This document shows, piece by piece, positions 51,479-59,408 of a stretch of DNA of 64,000 bases. Source of the DNA: WHSW01 sp963781265. Its GTDB lineage: Bacteria > Actinomycetota > Thermoleophilia > Solirubrobacterales > 70-9. The stretch's first letter is position 1. The number at the start of each line of letters is the position of its first letter. The notes below the pieces were generated by a model that saw nothing but the letters and a program-made list of their open reading frames with translations, ran no database searches and was not told the DNA's origin. The position numbers and the translations under genes are program-made. The stretch is taken from the NCBI GenBank assembly GCA_963781265.1, contig CAWAFH010000004.1:124001-188000 (forward strand), in the 5' to 3' direction.

Positions 51479-51912
51479 CGGTCGAGCGCAGCGATGGCCC
51501 GGAGGCAACCGAGCGCTTCGGGGCGCGCTTGGCGGCGCGCCTTCGTCCCGGCGACGTCGTCCTCGTCAGCGGCGAGCTCGGCGCCGGCAAGACGACCCTG
51601 GTCCGCGGCGCCTGCCGCGAGCTCGGCGTGACCGAGCCGGTGGTCTCACCGACCTTCACGATCGGGCGCCGCTACCGGGGCCGCGAGCATCCGGTCTCGC
51701 ACCTCGACCTCTACCGGCTCGACGGGCTCGACGCCGAGGAGCCCGGCCTGCTCGACGACTACCTGCGGCCGGACTCGATCGCGTTCGTGGAGTGGCCCGA
51801 GCGCGCCGAGGCCCTGGAGCTCGCCGACGGAGTCCGCCTGGCGGGCGTGGTCAGCCTCCGTCACGCCGGGGGCGATCGCCGCGAGCTGGAGTTCGCGGCG
51901 GGGTCTCGGTAG
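51475..51912 (+). CDS. tsaE: tRNA threonylcarbamoyladenosine synthesis ATPase TsaE
   Basis: 145 aa from a TTG overlapping the glycosylase stop. Walker A is LVSGELGAGKTTLVRGACRE, Walker B HLDLYRLDG, and the family motif VSPTFTI precedes a late FVEWPERAEALEL. TsaE hydrolyses ATP to drive the TsaB-TsaD complex that places t6A on position 37 of ANN-decoding tRNAs. tsaB follows after a reverse-strand lipoprotein gene, then rimI and tsaD. Confidence 0.95.
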   Translation: MTVERSDGPEATERFGARLAARLRPGDVVLVSGELGAGKTTLVRGACRELGVTEPVVSPTFTIGRRYRGREHPVSHLDLYRLDGLDAEEPGLLDDYLRPDSIAFVEWPERAEALELADGVRLAGVVSLRHAGGDRRELEFAAGSR

Positions 51913-51932
51913 CCGCTCGGCCGCGCCGCGAC

Positions 51933-52131
51933 CTACTCGCGCTCGTTGGTGACCTCGGCCTGCTCGATGCTCCGGCGCTGGGCGCCTCGGAGACGTGGCC
52001 GTCTGACCGGTCGGCCGCGTCGTTGAGCTGTCCTGGGCGTCATCGCCGCATCCGGTGGCCGCCACCCCCGCCGCCGCGATCGCCAGCGCCGCAAGCGCTG
52101 CCCTCGCGCGTCCCGCCTCCATTCCGCCCAT
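51933..52131 (-). CDS. Small lipoprotein, about 65 aa (one frame break)
   Basis: The start at 52131 has GAGGAGG 7 bases upstream and gives a lipoprotein signal (RARAALAALAIAAAGVAATG, then Cys in GCGDDAQDSS). The remaining frame ends in IEQAEVTNERE and a TAG at 51933, reached only after a one-base shift, since the 199-base span is one base too long. I do not recognise it. It sits on the reverse strand between tsaE and tsaB, with its upstream region overlapping the tsaB promoter. Confidence 0.5.
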
Positions 52132-52165
52132 GAGCCCGCCTCCTCGTTCGGCTCGGTTTCGCATC

Positions 52166-52171
52166 TAGTCT
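52166..52171 (+). promoter_or_regulatory. -10 box TAGTCT for leaderless tsaB
   Basis: TAGTCT ends 7 nt before the ATG at 52179; no Shine-Dalgarno sequence. Confidence 0.5.
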
Positions 52172-52178
52172 GACGCCG

Positions 52179-52913
52179 ATGACCGCCGTCGGCATCCTCG
52201 GCCTCGACACGGCCACCGCGGATACCGCGGTCGCGGTCGCGGTCGACGGCGCGGTGGTCGCCGAGCTGCGAACCGGGCCGGAGGGCGACGGCCGCCCGCG
52301 CCACGCCGCCGCGCTGCTCGAGGAGGTCGAGGCGGCGGTCGAACGGGCGGGGGGGTGGGGAACGGTCGGCCTGATCGCGGTCGGGATCGGGCCGGGCACG
52401 TTCACCGGGTTGCGGGTCGGGATCGCCACCGCTCGGGGGCTGGCTCAGGGCCGCGGGCTCCCGCTCGCCGGGGTGGACTCGCTGGCTGCCCTCGCCCGCG
52501 GGATCGCAGCTGAGCATCCGGGTCGCGACGCGATGCCGCTGATCGACGCTCGCCGTGGCGAGGTGTTCGGGGCGGTCCACGGCGCCGGCGGCGAGCGCCT
52601 GGGCGGGCCGATCGTCGCGGCGCCCGAGCGGATCGCGGCGACGCTGGCGCAGCGGGAAGCAAGACCGCTGGCCGCGGGCGATGGCTCGCTACGATTTCGT
52701 CGACAGCTCGAGTCCGCAGGCGTGGAAGTGCTTCCCGAGGCGGATCCGGCCCACCGGATGGCGGCCAGGCACATCTGCGCCCTCGCCGCCGAGGTCGAGC
52801 CGGGGCTGCCGACAGACGTCACCCCGGCCTACTTGAGACGACCCGACGCAGAGGTATGGCGTGAGCAACGAGATCTCGACCCAGGATCCGAACCGGGATC
52901 GCCAGGTGGCTGA
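52179..52913 (+). CDS. tsaB: TsaB, t6A tRNA modification complex subunit
   Basis: 244 aa ASKHA-fold protein. ILGLDTATADTAVAVAVDGA opens the domain. RHAAALLEEVEAAVERAGGW, VGIGPGTFTGLRVGIATARG and MPLIDARRGEVFGAVHGAGG are the standard TsaB blocks. It heterodimerises with TsaD to form the threonylcarbamoyl-transferase. The C-terminus (after VTPAYLRRPDAEVWREQRDL) overlaps rimI by 53 bases, more than usual, so the true end may be shorter or the rimI start later. Confidence 0.94.
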   Translation: MTAVGILGLDTATADTAVAVAVDGAVVAELRTGPEGDGRPRHAAALLEEVEAAVERAGGWGTVGLIAVGIGPGTFTGLRVGIATARGLAQGRGLPLAGVDSLAALARGIAAEHPGRDAMPLIDARRGEVFGAVHGAGGERLGGPIVAAPERIAATLAQREARPLAAGDGSLRFRRQLESAGVEVLPEADPAHRMAARHICALAAEVEPGLPTDVTPAYLRRPDAEVWREQRDLDPGSEPGSPGG

Positions 52914-53361
52914 GCCGATCGTCCGCAGGCTCGTCTACGGGGACCTGCCGGCGGTGCTGGCGATCGAGCGACGGTCGTTTCAGACACCCTGGTCGCTGGC
53001 GATGTTCGTGCTGGAGCTCTCGAAGCCGTCCGGAATCTGCCTCGGGATCGACGACGGCCGCGGCGGCCTCAGCGGCTATCTGGTCTGCTCGCGCTACGCC
53101 GACGTCTGGCATCTGATGAACATCGCCGTCGCCCCCGAGCGTCGCCGGGCCGGGATCGCAACGATCTTGATGCGGAGCCTGTTCGACGCCGCCGGGGCCG
53201 ACGCTCGGGTGACGCTCGAGGTCCGGACCTCGAACGCGGCCGCGATCCGGATGTACGAGCGCTTCGGCTTTCGCCCGGCGGGCCACCGGCGCCGCTACTA
53301 CCACGACAACGGTGAGGACGCCCTGATCATGTGGCTCGAGCCGTCGGCGGTCGGCACCTGA
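52861..53361 (+). CDS. rimI: Ribosomal-protein-S18-type alanine N-acetyltransferase (GNAT)
   Basis: 166 aa from a GTG inside tsaB; a later start near IVRRLVYGDLPAVLAIERRS would remove most of the overlap. GNAT motif A is LMNIAVAPERRRAGIATILM and the last block EVRTSNAAAIRMYERFGFRP. RimI genes are regularly fused to or adjacent to tsaB and tsaD, as here, which supports N-terminal protein acetylation rather than an unrelated GNAT role. Confidence 0.9.
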   Translation: MSNEISTQDPNRDRQVAEPIVRRLVYGDLPAVLAIERRSFQTPWSLAMFVLELSKPSGICLGIDDGRGGLSGYLVCSRYADVWHLMNIAVAPERRRAGIATILMRSLFDAAGADARVTLEVRTSNAAAIRMYERFGFRPAGHRRRYYHDNGEDALIMWLEPSAVGT

Positions 53362-53401
53362 CCGGATCGCAGAACGACGCGACGGCGAGGGGGCGGTTCA
53401 C

Positions 53402-54418
53402 GTGTCGGTGATCCTCGCGCTGGAGACCTCCTGCGATGACACCTGCGCGGCCGTCGTCGACGGCGCCGCGATCCGCTCGAACGTGATCTCGTCGCAGGCG
53501 GCGGCCCACGCGCGGTTCGGCGGCATCGTCCCCGAGGTCGCCTCGCGTCATCACCTCGAGCTCGTCAATCCGGTCGTCGACGCCGCGCTCGCCGAGGCAG
53601 GGATCGGGCTCGGCGACGTCGACTCGCTCGCGGTCACGCGCGGCCCGGGGCTGATCGGCGCGCTGCTGGTCGGGGTCAGCACCGCGAAGGCGCTCGCCGC
53701 GACGACGGGCAAGCCGCTCGCCGGAGTCGATCACCTGCACGGTCACGTCGCCGCCAACTTCCTCGAGCCGGAGCCGCTCGAGCCGCCCTTCCTCTGCCTG
53801 ATCGCGAGTGGCGGCCACACGCTGCTCGCCGGGGTGACCGCCCACGACGGCTACGAGCAGCTCGGCCAGACGCTCGACGATGCGGCGGGCGAGGCGCTCG
53901 ACAAGGCGGCGCGCCTGCTGGGGCTCGGTTATCCGGGCGGTCCTGCGATCGAGCGCGAGGCGACCGGGGGCGATCCCGACGCGTTCGAGCTGCCGCGCGC
54001 GATGACCAACGATCCGCGGCTGGACTTCAGCTTCAGCGGGCTGAAGACGGCGCTCCTCTACGCGGTGCGCGAGCTCGGGCCCGAGCGCACCCGCGAGCGC
54101 CGCGCCGACCTCGCGGCGAGCTTTCAGGCGGCGATCGTCGAGCAGCTGGTCGCGAAGCTGCGCCGCGCGGCCCGCGGCGGCAGCAACCGTCACCGGGACC
54201 CGAAGGCCGCCTGGCGCGCCGTGGCCCTGGGAGGCGGCGTCGCCGCGAACTCGCTGCTGCGCGAGCGGGTCGACGAGCTCTGTGAGCGCGAGGGCTTGGA
54301 GCTGAAGCTCGTCGCTCGCGAGCTGTGCACCGACAACGCGGCGATGATCGCCTCGGCGGCCCGCTTCGTCGAGGCGCAGCCGTTCGATCGCTACGCCGGC
54401 TGGGACGCTCGTGCCTGA
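53402..54418 (+). CDS. tsaD: TsaD, N6-threonylcarbamoyladenosine transferase catalytic subunit
   Basis: 338 aa from GTG (VSVILALETSCDDTCAAVVD). Metal ligands come from VDHLHGHVAANF (H-x3-H); nucleotide contacts are in LIASGGHTLLAGV, DFSFSGLKTALLYAV and ALGGGVAANSLLRER. The late LCTDNAAMIASAARFVEA supplies the metal Asp. It transfers threonylcarbamoyl to A37 of tRNA. Forty bases separate it from rimI. Its end overlaps the GTG of a thioredoxin-fold gene by 8 bases. Confidence 0.97.
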   Translation: MSVILALETSCDDTCAAVVDGAAIRSNVISSQAAAHARFGGIVPEVASRHHLELVNPVVDAALAEAGIGLGDVDSLAVTRGPGLIGALLVGVSTAKALAATTGKPLAGVDHLHGHVAANFLEPEPLEPPFLCLIASGGHTLLAGVTAHDGYEQLGQTLDDAAGEALDKAARLLGLGYPGGPAIEREATGGDPDAFELPRAMTNDPRLDFSFSGLKTALLYAVRELGPERTRERRADLAASFQAAIVEQLVAKLRRAARGGSNRHRDPKAAWRAVALGGGVAANSLLRERVDELCEREGLELKLVARELCTDNAAMIASAARFVEAQPFDRYAGWDARA

Positions 54419-54647
54419 GGTCGTCCTCTACGGGCGACCGGGGTGCCACCTGTGCGACGTCGCGCGCGAGCGCGTCCTCGGCTTCGACGGGGTCGAGTTG
54501 CGAGAGGTCGACATCGAGTCCGACGAGCGTCTCTTCGCGGCCATGCTGGAGCGGATTCCGGTGGTCGAGGTCAGAGGCCGGGTCGTCAGCGAGCTGGAGT
54601 TCGATGCCGACGCATTTTCGGCCGCCCTGCATACTGTCTCGCCGTGA
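54411..54647 (+). CDS. Glutaredoxin-like (thioredoxin-fold) protein
   Basis: 78 aa with the redox motif in VVLYGRPGCHLCDVARERVL (C-x2-C) and the cis-Pro loop in AMLERIPVVEVRGRVVSELE. It matches the DUF836/glutaredoxin-2-like short family that reduces small disulphides. It overlaps tsaD by 8 bases and its stop overlaps the rex GTG (GTGA). The redox protein next to the redox-sensing repressor Rex is a suggestive pairing. Confidence 0.9.
   Translation: MPEVVLYGRPGCHLCDVARERVLGFDGVELREVDIESDERLFAAMLERIPVVEVRGRVVSELEFDADAFSAALHTVSP
54632..54637 (+). promoter_or_regulatory. -10 box TACTGT for leaderless rex
   Basis: TACTGT ends 6 nt before the GTG at 54644, inside the last codons of the glutaredoxin-like gene; no Shine-Dalgarno sequence. 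Confidence 0.45.
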
Positions 54648-55324
54648 GCGACTCAGAACTCACCCCCGCGGCGACCACGACGGACCCCGCCGTGCCCCTG
54701 TCCGACGGCGATCGGCTGTCGCTCGGCGTCGCGGCGCGCCTCTCGCGGTACCTGCAGGTGCTGATCCAGGCCCGCAAGATGGGCCGCGAGACGATCTCAT
54801 CGCAGGAGCTGGCCGAGTACACGCACATCAACTCGACCCAGATCCGCCGCGACCTCTCCGGCTTCGGCAAGTTCGGCAAGCGCGGGGTCGGCTACCGGGT
54901 CGACTCGCTGGTCTCGGAGATCCGCAAGATCCTCCACACCTCCGGCCAGCACAACATCGCGCTCTTCGGAGCCGGCAACCTCGGCCAGGCGATCGCCAGC
55001 TCGGACATCTTCGCCGACCACGGCTTCCGAATCGTCGCCATCTTCGACTCCGACCCGGGCCTGGTGGGCGCCGAGCACGGCGGCGTGCCGGTTCGAGCGC
55101 TCGCCGACCTCGAGCAGGTCGTCGCCGAGGAGGAGGTCGTGGTCGGGGTACTGGCGGTGCCGCCCGGCGCCGCCCAGGAGGTCGCCGACCAGCTGGTCGA
55201 GGCCGGGGTGAAGATCATCTTCAACTACTCCGAGCAGCTGCTCCAGGTCCCGCCCGAGGTCACCGTCCACACCTCGAGCCCCGCCGTCGACCTGCTCTAC
55301 GCGCTCTACTTCTACCTCGCCTGA
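54644..55324 (+). CDS. rex: Redox-sensing transcriptional repressor Rex
   Basis: 226 aa from the GTG 6 nt after a TACTGT box; a longer frame exists but lacks homology. The winged helix has RLSRYLQVLIQARKMGRETI, INSTQIRRDLSGFGKFGKRG and GYRVDSLVSEIRKIL. The Rossmann domain has NIALFGAGNLGQAIASSDIF and a C-terminal DLLYALYFYLA domain-swap helix. Rex senses the NADH/NAD ratio and represses respiratory and fermentation genes when NADH is low. I see no clear TTGTGA-n6-TCACAA operator in the window. Confidence 0.96.
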   Translation: MSDSELTPAATTTDPAVPLSDGDRLSLGVAARLSRYLQVLIQARKMGRETISSQELAEYTHINSTQIRRDLSGFGKFGKRGVGYRVDSLVSEIRKILHTSGQHNIALFGAGNLGQAIASSDIFADHGFRIVAIFDSDPGLVGAEHGGVPVRALADLEQVVAEEEVVVGVLAVPPGAAQEVADQLVEAGVKIIFNYSEQLLQVPPEVTVHTSSPAVDLLYALYFYLA

Positions 55325-55328
55325 ACCG

Positions 55329-56510
55329 ATGCACTCGGCTGGGCAGGATGCCCCGGACAGCCTCGACCTGGCGCACGCCCGGGAGGTCTTCGAGGCCTCG
55401 ACCGACTTCACCATCGGGCTCGAGGAGGAGTTCGCGCTGGTCGACCCGGACAGCCTCGAGCTCGTCCACCGCTTCGAGGAGCTGCGCGACGCCAGCGCCG
55501 CTGACCCGCTGCTTGCCGAGTCGGTCGCCGGCGAGCTGATCGACACCGAGATCGAGATCCGCTCGGGGCGCGCCGAGGGCTTCGCCGAGGCGACCGAGCT
55601 GCAGATCGAGCGCCGCCGGCGACTGTTCGACCGCGCGGGGGCGCTCGGGATCGGGCTCGCGGCGACCGGGACGCACCCCTGGGCGAACTACCTCGACCAG
55701 CAGATCATCGACACCGAGCACTACAACCGGCTGCGCGAGGAGCTGCGCTGGGTCGCGCAGCGCAACAACACCTGGAGCCTGCACGTCCACGTCGGGGTCC
55801 GCGGGGCCGATCGCGCGATTGCGGTCTGCGATCACCTGCGCAGCGTGCTGCCGCCGCTGCTCGCGCTGTCGGCCAACTCGCCGTTCCTCGACGGCCAGGA
55901 CACCGGGCTCGGCTCGGTGCGGACCGAGATCTTCACCCGCACCTTCCCTCGCTGCGGCGTTCACGAGCCGTTCGGCAACTGGGCCACCTACGCCGACTTC
56001 GTCGACCTGCTCGCGGCGACCGGGCGCGTGGTCGAGGCGACCCAACTGTGGTGGAGCGTGCGGCCCCATCACGCGTTCGGCACCGTCGAGTTGCGCATCT
56101 GCGACGCGCAGACGCGGGGCGACGAGGCGTTCGCGCTCGCGGCGATGATCACCGCCTGCATCGCGCAGTCGGCGCTCGATTACGACGAGGGGCGTCTCGC
56201 GGCTCCGGCCCGCCACCGCGAGATCGAGGAGAACCTCTGGCAGGCGATCCGCCACGGCCTCGAAGGGACCCAGATCGACTTCGAGCACCGCGAGGTGATC
56301 GAGATGCGGGCGGCGCTCGAGCGCTTGATCGAGTGGGCGGCGCCGGCCGCCGACGCTCTCGACCTCGACCTCCGGGTTCCCGAGCAGAACGGCGCCGCGA
56401 GGATGCGCGCCCGCCTCGAGGACGGGATGCCGCTCGCCGACGTCTACCGCGAGGCGGTCGCCGAGACGGCGGCCACCTATCCGCCCGAGCGGGTCAGCTC
56501 TTCTTCTTGA
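55329..56510 (+). CDS. Carboxylate-amine ligase, glutamate-cysteine-ligase 2 (YbdK/EgtA-like) family
   Basis: 393 aa. TIGLEEEFALVDPDSLELVH carries the metal/ATP Glu residues; IDTEIEIRSGRAEGFAE, AATGTHPWANYLDQQII, QRNNTWSLHVHVGVRGADRA and ELRICDAQTRGDEAFALAAM are the family blocks. Members make gamma-glutamylcysteine or related amides. In actinobacteria this may feed mycothiol-independent thiols or ergothioneine, which is unproven here. It lies 4 bases after rex, so probably shares its transcript. The 3' end overlaps the convergent protease gene by 17 bases. Confidence 0.9.
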   Translation: MHSAGQDAPDSLDLAHAREVFEASTDFTIGLEEEFALVDPDSLELVHRFEELRDASAADPLLAESVAGELIDTEIEIRSGRAEGFAEATELQIERRRRLFDRAGALGIGLAATGTHPWANYLDQQIIDTEHYNRLREELRWVAQRNNTWSLHVHVGVRGADRAIAVCDHLRSVLPPLLALSANSPFLDGQDTGLGSVRTEIFTRTFPRCGVHEPFGNWATYADFVDLLAATGRVVEATQLWWSVRPHHAFGTVELRICDAQTRGDEAFALAAMITACIAQSALDYDEGRLAAPARHREIEENLWQAIRHGLEGTQIDFEHREVIEMRAALERLIEWAAPAADALDLDLRVPEQNGAARMRARLEDGMPLADVYREAVAETAATYPPERVSSSS

Positions 56511-58833
56511 CCTTCCACTTGTAGGTCGTCGTCGAGGCGTTGCCGAGCGCATCCGTGGCCGTGACCACGAGCTTGTGCTTGCCGGTCGGCACCGTGCGCC
56601 TGAACTTCGGCCCGCACGGCAGGGCCGCTGCCTTGTCCAATGCGCACGTGAGCGTCGCCTCCGCTTCCGAGCGGACCTTGAACGTTGCCTTGTGCTTGGT
56701 CGTCCGCTTCTTCGGCCGCTTCGCGAAGGTGATCGGCGGCGCCGTGGTGTCGACCGTGAACGACGCCGACCCGGAGCCCGCGTTGGCGAAGTAGTCCGTG
56801 GCGCTGACCGCGAGTGTGTGCTGGCCATCGCCCACCGGCGACGCGGGGGTAAAGGGCGAGGAGCACGGCGCGAGGGCGCCGCCGTCGACCGAACACGAGA
56901 GCGTCCTCAGGTGCCGGCTGCCGGACACTTCGAAGGTCGGAGTCGAGTCGCTCGTCACCGCAGGACCCGTGACCGACACGTTGAGCGGCGTGGTGGGCGG
57001 CACGGAGGCGATCGCCGCCTGCGCGTCGATGAGGCCGCTGCCGACCTCGAACGGCCCGAAGGCGCCGACCGGGACGGCGGTGTTGCGTTGCGTCGCGTAG
57101 ATCTGGGTGGGGGTCAGGTCGGGGTTCGCCTCCTCCTGCAGAGCGCCGACCGCGGCGGCGTGCGGGGCGGCTGCGGAGGTGCCGAAGAAGCGGTCGTTGT
57201 TTCCGAAGAAGGTGTTCTGGACCCCGTCCGTGGCGGCGACGTTGGGCTTGCTGACCGTTTGCGGCGAGGGCAACGGCGGGGCCGGGGTGACACCGTTCGC
57301 AGGCTCGAAGTAGTAGGTCACCGGCCCGCGGGCCGAGAAGGACTCGAGCGTGTTCGGGTTGTCGAATCGGACCGCGGCGAGCGTCTGGGCCGCCGCGGCA
57401 CCGTTGTGGCCGAAGATCGTCGGCCCAAAGGTGTCGGTGCTGTTCGAGCTGTTGTATTCGGTTGGCGTCGCGCCGGTGAACCCGGCGCCCGCGTTGTCGC
57501 TGTTGATCCACTTGATCGCCGGCGTGCCGGTGTCACCCGGAGCTCGTCTGATCACGAGCTGGTAGGTCGTGAGCACGTTCGGGCTGAGGCCGAGGAACTC
57601 GAACGCCTTGCCGCTGGTGGCGTTGTTCTGGGTCGAGCTCGCGAGGACCGCGGTGCCGGTCGAGTTCAGCGCATAGAAGTCGATGTCGTCGGTCACCCCC
57701 TCCTGCGGCTCCGCCCAGCCGAGACTGAGCCGGATCGAGGCGTCGGCGGCGGCCGTGACCTGGAAGGTGGGATCGCCGCCGCCCCCGCCCGGGTTGAAGT
57801 CCATGCAGTCGCCGCCGGCCGGCACCGCGGCTGGGCATGCGGTGGGGCGATACGCCGGCGCCTCCCAGGAGTTCACGTTGCGCCCGCCCACGATGCGGTT
57901 GCTGTTGTAGGCCATCGAGAAGTAGTCAACGCCCTGCGCGGTGACGTCGTCGACCGCCGCAGCGATCGGGCCGTCCTGGTAAATCGGCTCGGCGAAGTAG
58001 AGGATGTCGTCGGCGATCACGTCGGCGCCGTTGGCGGCCAGCTGGCGGATATTGGTCGCGAAGCCGAGCTCGCCCGTGAATGCGGTCGCGAATGCGAGGT
58101 CGGCGCCCGGCGCCAGGTCGTGGACGATCTGCAGCATCGCTCGCCCCTCGTCGGCTCCGCCGACGTCCTGGAGGACCTGGACCGGCGTCGTCCGGCCGCA
58201 CGGATTGCCCGGCCCGGGCAGGTTGCTCGTGACCACATCGCTGCTCTGACCACCAAGTGAGTTGAAGGAGTCGGAGAGGACGCCGACTTTGATCCCGCTC
58301 CCGTCGACGTCGAACTGGGATCGCGCCGCATTCGCCTTCAATTGGGCGTCGCCTTCGCTGATGATCCCGGTTTGGCAGGTGTTGATCGTGCCGTTCGCAG
58401 CGCCGTCCGGGAGGCTTTCGGCGACGCCGGTCATCGGGGTGAGCACCTCGTTGACGGCCTCGACCCCGGGAGCCTCGCCCAGCTCGCGCAGATCGGCGAC
58501 GGGAACCGCCGCGGTGATCGTCCGATAGCGGGGCGAGACGTTGAGGACGGCGCTGGCCCCGGCATTCTTCAGGCCGTCGACGCGGCTGGACGTGCGGCCG
58601 TCGACCCGGACCTCGACCACGACCGGGTCGCCGAGGCGCAACAGGCTGCCGGCGCCCCGCGCGGGCAGCGAGAGGGCGTCGCCGATCTCGCCGGCCGAGG
58701 CGGAGCGCAGCGCGCCCGAGCTGAGCTCATGAAGGCGGCTCGACAGTGCCCCCGCGTTCGGGTGGGTGGCGGCGTCGGCGCTCGGCGCGAGCAGCAGCAG
58801 ACCGACCGCGACCGCGAACGTGCGTCCCTTCAT
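56494..58833 (-). CDS. Secreted subtilase-fold protein with altered active site and Ig-like C-terminal repeats
   Basis: 779 aa from the ATG of MKGRTFAVAVGLLLLAPSAD (signal peptide; 24 extra upstream codons ignored). The subtilase core runs from about 185 to 640: the Asp is in SGIKVGVLSDSFNSLGG and the Ser in FFGTSAAAPHAAAVGALQEE. The canonical His motif HGTHVAG is replaced by DEGRAMLQIVHDLAPGADLA. A PPC-like insert (DIDFYALNSTGTAVLASSTQ) lies in between. The C-terminus has two Ig-like repeats (HTLAVSATDYFANAGSGSAS; HKLVVTATDALGNASTTTYK) that likely hold it at the surface. Exported protease or an enzyme-dead relative. Confidence 0.88.
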   Translation of the reverse strand: MKGRTFAVAVGLLLLAPSADAATHPNAGALSSRLHELSSGALRSASAGEIGDALSLPARGAGSLLRLGDPVVVEVRVDGRTSSRVDGLKNAGASAVLNVSPRYRTITAAVPVADLRELGEAPGVEAVNEVLTPMTGVAESLPDGAANGTINTCQTGIISEGDAQLKANAARSQFDVDGSGIKVGVLSDSFNSLGGQSSDVVTSNLPGPGNPCGRTTPVQVLQDVGGADEGRAMLQIVHDLAPGADLAFATAFTGELGFATNIRQLAANGADVIADDILYFAEPIYQDGPIAAAVDDVTAQGVDYFSMAYNSNRIVGGRNVNSWEAPAYRPTACPAAVPAGGDCMDFNPGGGGGDPTFQVTAAADASIRLSLGWAEPQEGVTDDIDFYALNSTGTAVLASSTQNNATSGKAFEFLGLSPNVLTTYQLVIRRAPGDTGTPAIKWINSDNAGAGFTGATPTEYNSSNSTDTFGPTIFGHNGAAAAQTLAAVRFDNPNTLESFSARGPVTYYFEPANGVTPAPPLPSPQTVSKPNVAATDGVQNTFFGNNDRFFGTSAAAPHAAAVGALQEEANPDLTPTQIYATQRNTAVPVGAFGPFEVGSGLIDAQAAIASVPPTTPLNVSVTGPAVTSDSTPTFEVSGSRHLRTLSCSVDGGALAPCSSPFTPASPVGDGQHTLAVSATDYFANAGSGSASFTVDTTAPPITFAKRPKKRTTKHKATFKVRSEAEATLTCALDKAAALPCGPKFRRTVPTGKHKLVVTATDALGNASTTTYKWKVKKKS

Positions 58834-58880
58834 TGGATTCCCGCCTTCCCTCGTCCCTGTGGTGTGCCCGTCGTTTCTTA

Positions 58881-58886
58881 TACCGT
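58881..58886 (+). promoter_or_regulatory. -10 box TACCGT for the DUF1844-like gene
   Basis: TACCGT ends 7 nt before the ATG at 58894; the 60-bp gap to the divergent protease gene holds both promoters. Confidence 0.5.
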
Positions 58887-58893
58887 CGTGACG

Positions 58894-59319
58894 ATGAGTG
58901 CGCAAGGTTCAGAGCCGCCCGGCGGCGCCGAGTCGCCCTCCGAGGAGGAGCTGCAGCGGCGGCTCGAGGAGCAGGTGCGAAAGCTGCGGGTCCAGGACCT
59001 GCTGACCGAGAGCGTGGTCAGCATCCTCAACCTGGCGGCACGGCGGATCGCCAAGGAGGACGAGCGCGACCTCGAACAGGGGAAGGTGGGGATCGAAGCC
59101 GTCCGCGCCCTGGTCGATCTGCTCGACGAGGGCCCGCGCGAGCAGGTTCGCGAGGCGCTCTCCCAGGTCCAGATGCTCTACGTGCGCGAGACCCAGGGCG
59201 GGGGAGAGCCGGGTGAGGCCGGCGACGGGGAGGCCGGCGAGCCCCCGCAGCAGCCGCCGGGGCCGGGACCCGGTGGCCCGGAGCCGCCGCCGCGGCTGTG
59301 GACCCCGGGGTCGTCATAA
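58894..59319 (+). CDS. Small helical protein, DUF1844-like
   Basis: 141 aa. The core about 25-95 (VQDLLTESVVSILNLAARRI, EQGKVGIEAVRALVDLLDEG, VREALSQVQMLYVRETQGG) matches the helical DUF1844 pattern, a short domain of unknown function. It is flanked by an acidic N-terminal tail and a Gly/Pro-rich C-terminal tail (GEPPQQPPGPGPGGPEPPPR), both probably disordered. A strong hairpin follows before hppA, so it is likely transcribed alone. Confidence 0.75.
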   Translation: MSAQGSEPPGGAESPSEEELQRRLEEQVRKLRVQDLLTESVVSILNLAARRIAKEDERDLEQGKVGIEAVRALVDLLDEGPREQVREALSQVQMLYVRETQGGGEPGEAGDGEAGEPPQQPPGPGPGGPEPPPRLWTPGSS

Positions 59320-59352
59320 CGCCGCCGGTTCCTCTACAGTTCCCGCCGCCTC

Positions 59353-59375
59353 GCGGCCGGGCGTTTCCCGGCCGC
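59353..59375 (+). terminator. 9-bp perfect hairpin before hppA
   Basis: GCGGCCGGG-cgttt-CCCGGCCGC in the 89-bp gap between the DUF1844-like gene and hppA. Terminator or part of the hppA leader; followed by a GGAGG site 8 bases before the TTG. Confidence 0.6.
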
Positions 59376-59408
59376 TTCTGACTGATTAGAGCCAACGGAG
59401 GACCTGTC

